Both the position numbers and the translations under genes were made by a program. Below are positions 26,602-34,988 of a DNA stretch of 64,000 nucleotides, in pieces (the stretch's first letter is position 1; each line of letters starts with the position of its first letter). Source of the DNA: Bacteroidales bacterium. Lineage in GTDB: Bacteria; Bacteroidota; Bacteroidia; Bacteroidales; UBA932. Location: positions 36,552 through 100,551 of the forward strand of contig JAFYSH010000002.1 of assembly GCA_017546605.1 (NCBI GenBank), written 5' to 3'. A model generated the notes under the pieces. It ran no database searches and was not told where the DNA came from. It worked only from the letters and a program-made list of their open reading frames with translations.

Positions 26602-28704
26602 TACGGCAGCAATGATAGCCAAGGTAAAAAGGGTCAGCGTCCATCGTTTCCAGGGTGCGAGGCCCTTTTTCTTGTAGGGATCCTGGAGTTTGAGTTTGGG
26701 AAAGTGTGCACTTTCGGTCAGAGTTGCTCCAAATGGTATGCTGATTTTGGAAATGGCATTGACAGCCCATCCGTTGGCATTCAGCAAAGGAGAAAGGTTA
26801 CGACGGCGCAGTTTTAACCAAGCCATCACCATGGCAGGACCGGAAATGGCCAGTAACAGTCCGAAGAACAGGATAATGATTTGCCACCAGGAGAGGCTGA
26901 CTACCCCTTTGATCAAGTCGGCCAGGGCTGTTGCGATCATACCGAAAGCCATACCAATGGCTGCAAAGATACCGGCAACTTTTGCGATGTCAAAGGGGGG
27001 CGCTGCTGGAGTTGCCGCTTTGGGATCAGTGCCGGCTACAGGAAGCTGGGCAGAAGCCAGTTTGGCGTTCATATCTTGCATGATTTTGGCGTCTTTATCC
27101 GCTGCATTTTTATTGATGAGGTTTTCGATTGCGGCACTCAGACGACGGTAGGGAGACCAGAAAGCTTGGCCGATGCTGATGGGGTTATCAATGATTTTGG
27201 TGACCACGGCATCCCATTCAACACCGTTGTTGTCGTAGTAAATGGCATTTTTTCCAACGCAGATATCTCCAACACTGCCGACTGTCATCGTGGCTACAAT
27301 TTGTTGTTTGGTAGCTTTGGCTTTGTTGAAGCAATCGCAATAAATCAGGTACATACCGCTGTTGGCGGCTGCAGCGCTGTGCTTGCCCGTATCACTAACC
27401 TGCATACAGAAAAGACAGGCCCGTTGGTCGATGATCAGGGTGCCGGATTGGAAGATGGCAAGTGTATTTTTGTCTTTGTCGTAGAAATCATGGAAGGTAA
27501 TGAAGTTGCGAAGGAGCCGGTGGAAGTCCCGAAGGATGTGCAGGAATTGATCCACCAAGTTGATGTTGTCGGCTTCTTCTTGGAGCGCAGCATCTTGAGC
27601 AACCAGGGCCAAGAGGGCATCTTTCCGATTTTCTTGCAGCAATTTTTCGATGGTCTCCATCCCCAAGGTTTCCACGCATGCCCCCGTTTTGGTGTTTTTC
27701 CAGTTCAAGTAGGCACTGAAGCGTTCTTTCAATTCGCTCCAGGTTGATTCTGTGAGCACGATGGAGCCTTCGGGTAGTGCTTTGCGAATCCAGTCAAACG
27801 AGGAGCTCCAGGCCGGATTGATGGGTGCATCCAGTTGAATTTCAGGAGTTCCGGTAATGCGCACTAGTGGATAGGCAGCAATCTCGGTCGTTTTTTCGGC
27901 GAGATTTTCAGTACTGATGGCCTCCAGATGGGATTTTTGAAGATCCAACGTAGTGGCGCTTTCCGGAGAGAAAGCAGCTAATTTTGAGCGGAGAAAGAAA
28001 TCCTTCACTTTGCTGTCCAGGGCTTGGTAGGCAGCGATGATGGCGTCGGTGTTTTCACCAAAAGGAGCAGGAACTTCACTGGACTTCCAAGCTTTGTAGC
28101 TGAAGAGTGTCTGATAGAATTCTTCGATGAGTGCAGCATTAGTTCCCAAGGTACCACTGCGATCCGGTATACCGCCCAATGTGGTAACAATGGTTGCAAC
28201 CACAGCCTTTTCCTCCGGATTGTCGGGCGTGTTTTCGGTGATGACTCCGTCACCGTTGAAGCGTGTATTGGCAAAAATTCGGGCACGATCGGCTGTATCG
28301 TCCAAGGTGATCACCGTTCCCGTTTTTCCCAGGTTGTTTAAAATTTGTTGTGCAGAGTTTTGGATTTTTTTACCCCATTCATTTTCAGCGTTGAGCTGGT
28401 TCAAATCAATGCGGTCTGTATTTTGTACCAAAAGATCCAGGTCCTTCAATGCTCCGGTTATCCATTCTGCCGTGTGGATCACATCCTGTACGCGGATTTT
28501 TCCATCTTGGTCGTAGTCGATGTAGGAGAGGCTTTTCTCATCAATCTCCAAACCTTGGGTGGGGCAGGACAAAACGGTCCACATTTTGGGATCCAATTCG
28601 TTTAGGTGAGCAATGTCTTCACCGGTAGCAATACGAACACGGGTGGTTCCACCAATGTTTTCATAGTTCCAGTTGTAGGTTTGTTTTTTGCTTAGGAAGG
28701 CCAT
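26566..28704 (-). CDS. EF-hand membrane protein of unknown function
   Basis: A 712-residue protein starting at MAFLSKKQTY (28704). The N-terminal region contains two EF-hand-like calcium loops, DYDQDGKIRVQD (~60-71) and NTRFNGDGVITEN (~150-162), separated by helical sequence. A long helical middle (~200-480) is followed by two strongly hydrophobic segments (~575-640) and a last membrane helix at the C-terminus (~690-710). The middle has a conserved-looking Cys-rich patch (RACLFCMQ, YCDCF). I do not recognise a family name. It lies 19 bases after the ABC ATPase gene on the same strand and may belong to that operon. Confidence 0.7.
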   Translation of the reverse strand: MAFLSKKQTYNWNYENIGGTTRVRIATGEDIAHLNELDPKMWTVLSCPTQGLEIDEKSLSYIDYDQDGKIRVQDVIHTAEWITGALKDLDLLVQNTDRIDLNQLNAENEWGKKIQNSAQQILNNLGKTGTVITLDDTADRARIFANTRFNGDGVITENTPDNPEEKAVVATIVTTLGGIPDRSGTLGTNAALIEEFYQTLFSYKAWKSSEVPAPFGENTDAIIAAYQALDSKVKDFFLRSKLAAFSPESATTLDLQKSHLEAISTENLAEKTTEIAAYPLVRITGTPEIQLDAPINPAWSSSFDWIRKALPEGSIVLTESTWSELKERFSAYLNWKNTKTGACVETLGMETIEKLLQENRKDALLALVAQDAALQEEADNINLVDQFLHILRDFHRLLRNFITFHDFYDKDKNTLAIFQSGTLIIDQRACLFCMQVSDTGKHSAAAANSGMYLIYCDCFNKAKATKQQIVATMTVGSVGDICVGKNAIYYDNNGVEWDAVVTKIIDNPISIGQAFWSPYRRLSAAIENLINKNAADKDAKIMQDMNAKLASAQLPVAGTDPKAATPAAPPFDIAKVAGIFAAIGMAFGMIATALADLIKGVVSLSWWQIIILFFGLLLAISGPAMVMAWLKLRRRNLSPLLNANGWAVNAISKISIPFGATLTESAHFPKLKLQDPYKKKGLAPWKRWTLTLFTLAIIAAVLVYLYFNYGLA

Positions 28705-28723
28705 CTTTTTAGTGTTTATGGGG

Positions 28724-29488
28724 TTAAAGGATAGGTTTTCGGGTAAATAAACGGTCCAGGTGACCGCTTTTTTGCATGGCAGCAGCAGGTAAGTGATAGA
28801 GGTTGGGGGTATCAATCAAGGCGATGCTGTCGCATAAGGAGGTGGCAATGTCCAGTTCGTGTGTGGAGAAGAGGATGCATTTGTTTTCTTGATGCGCCAG
28901 TCGGGCCAGCAAACTGCATAATTCGTAGCGGTTGGGGATGTCCAGGAACGAGGTCGGCTCATCCAATAGGATGATGGGGGTAGTCTGTGCCAGGGCTCTT
29001 GCAATCATAATCCGTTGACTTTCTCCGTCGGATAAAGTGTCGATACTCCGGTTGGCATAACTTGCCATCCCAACTTGTTCCAGCGACTGCATCACAATTG
29101 CTTCGTCTTCTTTTTGCATACTGCCGATCCAGTTGGTGTAGGGAGCACGTCCCAGGGCAACGATGTCTTTGCAACTGAGGTTGGAAATCCGGACTCGCTC
29201 GGTGGTAACCACAGCAATGGTTGCTGCGCGCTGATGTTGTGGAATCTGGGCCAGGGGGATGCCTTGCAGTAGAATCTTCTGCTCCATGGACAGGCGGTGT
29301 TTCTCGCGGGTGCGGGTTTCCAGTCCACTAACGGCACGCAGGAGAGTGGATTTTCCGGTGCCATTGCGTCCAAGCAAGGCCGTGAGTTGGCCGGCTGCAA
29401 ACGTAGCAGAGACTTTTTCTAACAAAATGCGTTGACCATAGCCCAACGTCAGTTCTTTCAAACGAATCATATCTGTCGTAGCTTGCAT
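28724..29488 (-). CDS. ABC transporter ATPase (FecE/BtuD type)
   Basis: A 254-residue ATP-binding subunit of an iron-chelate/cobalamin-type importer. Walker A GRNGTGKS is at residues 40-47, the ABC signature is LSDGESQR (~142-149, with Asp in place of the usual Gly), and Walker B with catalytic Glu is IILLDEPTS (~162-170), followed by the His switch STHELD. It follows the permease gene by 5 bases, and the binding-protein gene is next upstream, giving a full importer. The signature substitution is mild and common in this subfamily. Confidence 0.92.
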   Translation of the reverse strand: MQATTDMIRLKELTLGYGQRILLEKVSATFAAGQLTALLGRNGTGKSTLLRAVSGLETRTREKHRLSMEQKILLQGIPLAQIPQHQRAATIAVVTTERVRISNLSCKDIVALGRAPYTNWIGSMQKEDEAIVMQSLEQVGMASYANRSIDTLSDGESQRIMIARALAQTTPIILLDEPTSFLDIPNRYELCSLLARLAHQENKCILFSTHELDIATSLCDSIALIDTPNLYHLPAAAMQKSGHLDRLFTRKPIL

Positions 29489-29493
29489 AAGTT

Positions 29494-30495
29494 TTAAATG
29501 GATTTGTTGCGGATAACAACCCAGACCACAATGGGAATGCCCAGCAGGGCTGTGATGGTATTGATAGGCAGGGTCAGGCTCTTGGATATGAGATCACAAA
29601 TCAACAGGATCAGGGCTCCGAGCAATGCTGATCCCGGCAATAAAATCCGGTGATCCGCCGTTCGGAACAACATTCTGGCAACGTGCGGGACTGCCAAACC
29701 GACAAAGCCAATCGGGCCACAGAAGGCTGTTACGGTTCCAGCCAATAAGGTGGTGGAGATGAGAATCAGTTGGCGGGAACGGCGAACATTCATTCCCATG
29801 GTTCGTGCATATTCTTCGCCTAATAATAGCAGATTCAGTGATTTGGTGGCTGCAACTGCGAAAGTCAGACCGCATAGGATAATCGGCAACATCAGGTAAA
29901 ATTGAGAGGCGGTGATGTCTCCCAAAGAGCCCATGGTCCAGATTACATACGATTTGAGTGCATCTTCGTGACTGAGGTATTGGAGGATCTGGACAAGGGC
30001 GCTGACTCCGGAGGAGAACATCATTCCTAAAATCAGAATCACCATAATGTCTTTGATGCGGTTGCTTACGGAGGTAATGAAAATCAGGATGAAAGCAGAA
30101 CCCAACCAAGCTGCTCCAGCAATGCCCAGGGAGGTAAACCATTGTTGGTTGCTCAGTCCTAAAAGGGGAATCCCTAAAATGAATAGGGCAACACCTAGGC
30201 TGGCACCGGAACTGATTCCCAATACATAAGGCCCGGCCAAAGGATTGCGGAACAGGGTTTGCATTTGCAAACCACTGACTGACAACGCAGCTCCTGTAAA
30301 AATGGCAACCAACGCTTTCAACAATCGGATCTCACGTACAATTTTGGCGGTGCTGGCGGATACCTCACCTCCGCTTAAGGCGGCCCAAACATCGGAAAAT
30401 GGAAGACTGACCGATCCGACAATCAGGTCGATGAAGAACAGCACCACGGTAAGCAGTGACAAACAGATGAACAGAAAAATAGTCTTGGATTTCAC
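29494..30495 (-). CDS. ABC transporter permease (FecCD family)
   Basis: A 333-residue inner-membrane permease of the FecCD family with about ten membrane helices. Typical sequence markers include SGLQMQTLFRNPLAGPYVLGISSGASLG (broken at RNPLA-P; ~78-105), LLLGEEYARTMGMNV (~224-238) and the C-terminal GPIGFVGLAVPHVAR (~260-274), the coupling region for the ATPase. It forms a homodimer in known importers. The binding-protein gene stops 15 bases upstream. Substrate is an iron complex, haem or cobalamin. Confidence 0.93.
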   Translation of the reverse strand: MKSKTIFLFICLSLLTVVLFFIDLIVGSVSLPFSDVWAALSGGEVSASTAKIVREIRLLKALVAIFTGAALSVSGLQMQTLFRNPLAGPYVLGISSGASLGVALFILGIPLLGLSNQQWFTSLGIAGAAWLGSAFILIFITSVSNRIKDIMVILILGMMFSSGVSALVQILQYLSHEDALKSYVIWTMGSLGDITASQFYLMLPIILCGLTFAVAATKSLNLLLLGEEYARTMGMNVRRSRQLILISTTLLAGTVTAFCGPIGFVGLAVPHVARMLFRTADHRILLPGSALLGALILLICDLISKSLTLPINTITALLGIPIVVWVVIRNKSI

Positions 30496-30510
30496 GGCAA
30501 TCAGGGAGGC

Positions 30511-31644
30511 TTATTCGAGTTTTCGATAATAGGTGAATTCTTGATCGGTCATTAGTTCCGGATGGAAAATTTTGATCAGATCTTGCAAGATGAGATCGGG
30601 ATGAACGACACCGGATTCCCAAAAGTCGTTGCCTCCACCAGGGGTTTGTCGTTTATCACAGTTGTAGATGGCGCCGGCTCGAACGCAAGCTAGATCGTTG
30701 AATTTGGGATAAAGTTGTTGCAACTCATACAGGGTCTTGGCGCGCTCAACGTGGATCCATACATCGGCTTGAGCTGTAAGCAAGGTGGCTTCTTCCAAAT
30801 CAATGGGTAGAGATTGGTTGCTGGTATTGCCTTGGTAGATGTATTTACCGGCTGCATCGGAAATGAGACGAGCGAGATAACTGTTTTGCGAGGGCATGAA
30901 CCATGAATCGGCATAGGGCGTATTGACCATCACTTTGGGACGGGCACTTTGGGCTGTTGCAGCTATTTGTTTGAGGGCCTGATAGCGGACCGGTAGCTGC
31001 TCATAGATGGCAACCGCGCTTTCGCGTAGCCCAATGATTTCTGCGACAGCTATCATCCATTCGGCTTTTCCCAAGGGGTCTTCTTCCAAGTATTCACCTA
31101 CATAGGCATACGGAATCCTTAATTCGGCCAGTTTGTTCTGTATGGAAGCAGATCCGTTTACACCGTATAACAGTACGATGTCCGGGTCCAGGGCAACCAG
31201 CAATTCGTAGTTGATGTTGCTGTCATAGCCCACATCAGAAATTTGGTCTTTGTGCCCGTTCAGGTAGGGGTTGGTGATGAATTGGAGTCCTGATACTCCC
31301 ACGACTCGGTGGGTTTGGCCCATGACATCCAGCAAGGCAACGTGGGAGGAGGACATACAGATGATGCGTTGGGCATCACCGGGTAGGACTTGTCCTTGAA
31401 AACCTTCCGGAACGGGTTCGTTATTGCGAGCAATGAATAGGTCAATCTGAACATCAGAGGCTCCTTGCCAAGGATTCTTTACTCGAATCAGGGTGCTTGT
31501 TTTCCCTTCGGCTGAACGGATTTCAAAACCTTTGGCATAGGTCGGCCTATAGGCAATTGTATTGAAATCGTTCAAGTTGCAAGTGGATGACTGGCACGAA
31601 TGTATCAGTCCGCAAAGGAGTAGAATGACGCACAACTTTTTCAT
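30511..31644 (-). CDS. ABC transporter substrate-binding lipoprotein (FepB/BtuF type)
   Basis: A 377-residue periplasmic lipoprotein (start MKKLCVILLLCG at 31644; lipobox LIHSC, Cys17). It has the two-lobe fold of class III binding proteins: RIICMSSSHVALLDVMG (~98-114), the loop DIVLLYG (~167-173) and the second lobe with KVMVNTPYADSWFMP (~235-249). It would deliver an iron chelate, haem or corrinoid to the permease and ATPase encoded downstream. No TonB receptor is in the window, so the ligand is undetermined. An upstream extension of 16 codons is rejected because it lacks a signal peptide start. Confidence 0.88.
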   Translation of the reverse strand: MKKLCVILLLCGLIHSCQSSTCNLNDFNTIAYRPTYAKGFEIRSAEGKTSTLIRVKNPWQGASDVQIDLFIARNNEPVPEGFQGQVLPGDAQRIICMSSSHVALLDVMGQTHRVVGVSGLQFITNPYLNGHKDQISDVGYDSNINYELLVALDPDIVLLYGVNGSASIQNKLAELRIPYAYVGEYLEEDPLGKAEWMIAVAEIIGLRESAVAIYEQLPVRYQALKQIAATAQSARPKVMVNTPYADSWFMPSQNSYLARLISDAAGKYIYQGNTSNQSLPIDLEEATLLTAQADVWIHVERAKTLYELQQLYPKFNDLACVRAGAIYNCDKRQTPGGGNDFWESGVVHPDLILQDLIKIFHPELMTDQEFTYYRKLE

Positions 31645-31684
31645 TTTTTTACCCGTATGGAATAAAGACAAAGGTAGAACAATT

Positions 31685-32860
31685 TTACACATTTGAGGTA
31701 ATTAGCTGATAGAGCATCGGGGTGAAGTCTTCTTTGGGCTGAGCCAGATAGACTTGAAAGCCCAAGGAACGGGCTGCCTCGATGTTCTTTGGACTGTCGT
31801 CGATGAACAAAGTCCGAGCCGGTACCATACCGCTGTGTTCAATCATTCGTTGAAAGAATACAGGGTTTGGTTTCAGGGCCTTTACTTCAAAGCTTAAGTA
31901 GGCGTGTTCAAAATAGTCCTCCATTCGTAAACCGTCTGCTGCAAATAAAGTCTCCCGTACATAAGGCATTACAAATTCGTTGATGTTGGAAAGACCGTAA
32001 GTGCGGAAACCGGCATCCCGCAGGGCCTTGATAGCACGTAGTTTAAAGACCGGAAGACCTTCCAGGAAAGCCATGTAGGAAGCTTGAACTTGTTCAAAGG
32101 TGATAGCCGGGTTGTTGGCGTCCTGCTGGATAAATTGTACCAGTTCATCGCAGGTGATTCTCCCTTCCTCCAAAGCCATGAATTCATCAGAGGGACAATA
32201 AATGCCAATCATTTCTTCGGCTTTTGGATAACCGATGCGGTGAAATGCTTCGATACAGGGGGTGCGGTTCAAGTCAATGAGCACACCACCAAAGTCAAAC
32301 ACCACATTTTCCACGTGCTCAAAATGGGGCAGCGATTGGTTGGCTTGACGAGCTTGGGCAAACAAGGTTTGCGGAAGATGACAGTAGCCCATCGGATTTT
32401 TATCCAGGTAATCTTGGTGATAGGCTTCGGCTGTAAAATAGTTCTGCAAGGGCAGTACTTCCACAACGATGGGATCTGCATACTGAGCGGCCACTTGTTG
32501 GTAAACACTGTCAATCAGGTAATGGTCTTCTGCACAGGTGTAATAAATACCGGTGCGATAACGGGTTCCTACATCATTTCCTTGCTGGTTCAGCAAGGTG
32601 GGGTCAATGGATTGAAAGTAGCAAGCAGTCAGCGTTTGTAAACTGACACGTTTGGGATCGTAATCCACGCGAACGGTTTCGACAAAGCCGGTTGTATCGG
32701 AGTACACTTCTTCGTAAGTGGGGTGGTAATTCGGGTCGTTCCTGGGCAGTTGTCCGTTGGCATAACCGGTTTCGGTATGCAGAACACCTTGAATTTGTTT
32801 GAAATAATGTTGGGTGCCCCAGAAGCAGCCTCCGGCAAAATAAATGGTGTGTATTGACAT
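31685..32860 (-). CDS. msrA: MsrA methionine sulfoxide reductase fused to a HAD hydrolase
   Basis: A 391-residue two-domain cytoplasmic protein. Residues 1-~165 are peptide methionine-S-sulfoxide reductase A: catalytic Cys12 in GGCFWG, the TGYANG and YHPTYEEVYSDTTG segments, and YYTCAEDH. Residues ~185-391 are a HAD subfamily IA phosphatase: FDFGGVLIDLN (~189-199) motif I (the first Asp is nucleophile), LSNINE motif II, KPNPVFF Lys and FIDDSPKNIEAA motif IV. No MsrB domain is present. The join has no stop or frameshift and a short linker, so it appears to be a real fusion. Repair of oxidised proteins by the first half is well supported; the HAD substrate is unknown. Confidence 0.9.
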   Translation of the reverse strand: MSIHTIYFAGGCFWGTQHYFKQIQGVLHTETGYANGQLPRNDPNYHPTYEEVYSDTTGFVETVRVDYDPKRVSLQTLTACYFQSIDPTLLNQQGNDVGTRYRTGIYYTCAEDHYLIDSVYQQVAAQYADPIVVEVLPLQNYFTAEAYHQDYLDKNPMGYCHLPQTLFAQARQANQSLPHFEHVENVVFDFGGVLIDLNRTPCIEAFHRIGYPKAEEMIGIYCPSDEFMALEEGRITCDELVQFIQQDANNPAITFEQVQASYMAFLEGLPVFKLRAIKALRDAGFRTYGLSNINEFVMPYVRETLFAADGLRMEDYFEHAYLSFEVKALKPNPVFFQRMIEHSGMVPARTLFIDDSPKNIEAARSLGFQVYLAQPKEDFTPMLYQLITSNV

Positions 32861-32916
32861 TGTATTATACGCTTTGGATCCGTTGGCAAGGTACGTATTT
32901 TTTGAGGATTTTGTAA

Positions 32917-32924
32917 TACCTTTG
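32917..32924 (+). promoter_or_regulatory. -7 box of the patatin-phosphatase-fucosidase operon
   Basis: TACCTTTG matches the -7 consensus; the ATG at 32942 follows 17 bases later. A TTTG lies 12 bases upstream (32901-32904), closer than the usual 19-21. Confidence 0.45.
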
Positions 32925-32941
32925 CAACGAAAGAGGATCTT

Positions 32942-33817
32942 ATGGAGAAAGGTACGTTTTATTTATCAGCAGAATCGGGACTGGTGCTGGAGGGCGGAGG
33001 CTTGCGAGGTGTCTTTACATGTGGCGTTTTGGACAACCTGATGGACCGGGGTATCCGATTTCCCTATACGGTGGGGGTGAGTGCTGGTGCCTGCAACGGG
33101 CTTTCTTATTTGTCCAACCAGCGGGGACGCGCTAAGTACAGCAACATTGACCTGTTGGAAAAGTACCGGTATGTCCGCTACCATTATCTGCTGACCAAGG
33201 GCAATCTGATGGATTTCAAGTTATTGTTTGAAACCTTTCCCAACCAGATCATTCCCTACGATTATGAAACGTATGCGGCTTGCTCCGAACGTTTCGAGAT
33301 GGTGACTACCAGTTGCCGCACGGGACAAGCCTGTTACTTTGAAGAAAAGCAGGATCCGAAACGCATTATTGAGATTGTGCGTGCATCCAGCAGTCTGCCT
33401 TTTGTGTGTCCCATTGCCTCGGTGGATGGTGAGCCGATGCTTGATGGTGGGATTGCTGATTCCATTCCTTTGGAAAGGGCGCGGTCGTTGGGTTTTCATC
33501 GGAACTTGGTCGTACTGACGCGTAACAAAGGTTATCGCAAGCCGGATAAACTTACCCAAGTACCTTTTTTCTTTTATGCGCGTTATCCCCATTTGCGGGA
33601 ATCCATCCGTCAACGAAACCGATTGTACAACCAACAAATGGATCGGGTGGAAGCCTTGGAGGCGGCTGGTGAAATTACGGTACTTCGTCCGTTGGAACCC
33701 TTGCAGGTGAGCCGGATGGAACAGGACTCCAAAAAATTAATGGCTTTGTATGAAGAAGGTTATGCTTGTGCTGCCAACTTGACCATCCTGCCAACTATCG
33801 AATCAAACAATGAATAA
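32942..33817 (+). CDS. Patatin-like phospholipase (YjjU-like)
   Basis: A 291-residue serine acyl hydrolase with a Ser-Asp dyad. The oxyanion loop is LEGGGLRGVF (~17-26), the nucleophile is Ser47 in GVSAG and the catalytic Asp168 is in LDGGIADS. No signal peptide is apparent, so it acts in the cytoplasm on phospholipid or acyl-ester substrates. Length is typical for the YjjU-type group. Its stop overlaps the start of the alkaline phosphatase gene by 8 bases, giving a three-gene overlapping operon with a fucosidase. Confidence 0.88.
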   Translation: MEKGTFYLSAESGLVLEGGGLRGVFTCGVLDNLMDRGIRFPYTVGVSAGACNGLSYLSNQRGRAKYSNIDLLEKYRYVRYHYLLTKGNLMDFKLLFETFPNQIIPYDYETYAACSERFEMVTTSCRTGQACYFEEKQDPKRIIEIVRASSSLPFVCPIASVDGEPMLDGGIADSIPLERARSLGFHRNLVVLTRNKGYRKPDKLTQVPFFFYARYPHLRESIRQRNRLYNQQMDRVEALEAAGEITVLRPLEPLQVSRMEQDSKKLMALYEEGYACAANLTILPTIESNNE

Positions 33818-34988
33818 GAATATGATAAAAACGTTTAAACACGGGATTTGTACAATCCTTCTGGGTGCCTTGGCGGCTTGTTCCCATCAGCAAGAACCTG
33901 TGCAGCAAGTCATTTACCTGATTGGCGATGGAATGGGCTTTGGTGCTGTTTCTTCGTTGTTGTTGTCCGAACAGGAGGTGACGGGTTTTGAAATGCAGCC
34001 GGTCATCGGTTTGAATGAGACGACCTCTGCTAACAATTATGTGACGGATTCTCCGGCAGGGGGAACCGCTCTGGCGACAGGAACACGTACGAATAACGGA
34101 TATCTGGGTGTTGATCCGGACGGAAATCCATTGATCAGCGTGTTGAAGATAGCCCAGTCGTTGGGAAAGAAGACCGGTATTGTGGTCAATACGGTGTTGA
34201 CAGAAGCCACACCGGGGGCCTTTTATGCGGGCGTACAAAGCCGGAAAGAGTCTTACCGCATTGCGGAGCAATTTGTGGAAAGTGGAGTTGATGTGGCCAT
34301 CGGTTCGGGTTTGAGTGCTTTTATCAACCGTCCGGACTCGGTGGATTTGACGGCGGCCCTCATTGAAAAAGGCTATGATGTATATTTGGACTGGAATTCG
34401 GTCGTGCGGACACAGAATGAACGTTTTGTGGGTATCTTGCCGATGGCCGATGTGCATCGTCGCAATACAACATCCAAGGATGCCGGAGCGGCGGATGGTG
34501 CTGAGGTGTGCCTGGCAGCTCAATTGGCTTCACAACAAGAAGATGCTTCTGAGAAGACGGATTGCGATCCGACCACCTATCTCACGCAGGCCACTGCCAA
34601 AGCTTTGCAGACTTTGGAGAAAAACAGTCCGAATGGCTTTTTTCTGATGATTGAAAGTGCCATTATTGATGGTTATGGTCACAACAATGACTCGGAAGGA
34701 ATGATTTTGGAAATGAAGGAGTTTGATGCGACATTGAAGTATTTGGTGAAGTATGTGAACGAGCATCCCAATACCTTGTTAGTTGTGACAGCTGATCATG
34801 AAACAGGTGGTACTGCAGTGGGCTATCGTTCTCATTCCGACGGTGAGCCCGTTCAATTGACTTTTAGTACGAAAGGCCATACGGGAACCGTTGTTCCAAT
34901 TTTTGCATACGGAAAAGGTGCGCAAGCGTTTGGTGCAGTACTTAAAAATACAGATATTCCCCAACTAATTGAAGATTTGATGCGATGA
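33810..34988 (+). CDS. Alkaline phosphatase lipoprotein
   Basis: A 392-residue exported alkaline phosphatase (PhoA superfamily) cleaving phosphate monoesters in the envelope. A signal peptide with lipobox LAACS (Cys22 region) is followed by the metal-binding IGDGMGFG (~34-41), the Ser nucleophile in VTDSPAGGTALATG (Ser ~78), and ADHETGG (~328-334), which supplies zinc-binding Asp and His; a further His is in KGHTGT (~356). Start at 33810 overlaps the patatin stop; a second Met four codons later is an alternative. The 3' end overlaps the fucosidase gene at ATGA. Confidence 0.9.
   Translation: MNKNMIKTFKHGICTILLGALAACSHQQEPVQQVIYLIGDGMGFGAVSSLLLSEQEVTGFEMQPVIGLNETTSANNYVTDSPAGGTALATGTRTNNGYLGVDPDGNPLISVLKIAQSLGKKTGIVVNTVLTEATPGAFYAGVQSRKESYRIAEQFVESGVDVAIGSGLSAFINRPDSVDLTAALIEKGYDVYLDWNSVVRTQNERFVGILPMADVHRRNTTSKDAGAADGAEVCLAAQLASQQEDASEKTDCDPTTYLTQATAKALQTLEKNSPNGFFLMIESAIIDGYGHNNDSEGMILEMKEFDATLKYLVKYVNEHPNTLLVVTADHETGGTAVGYRSHSDGEPVQLTFSTKGHTGTVVPIFAYGKGAQAFGAVLKNTDIPQLIEDLMR

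Noticed and set aside
26881..27747. 288-codon open frame on the plus strand
   Set aside because: It is antisense to the EF-hand protein gene and lacks a signal or any family motif; typical mirror frame.
32084..32641. 185-codon plus-strand open frame
   Set aside because: Antisense to the MsrA-HAD gene, with no family features.
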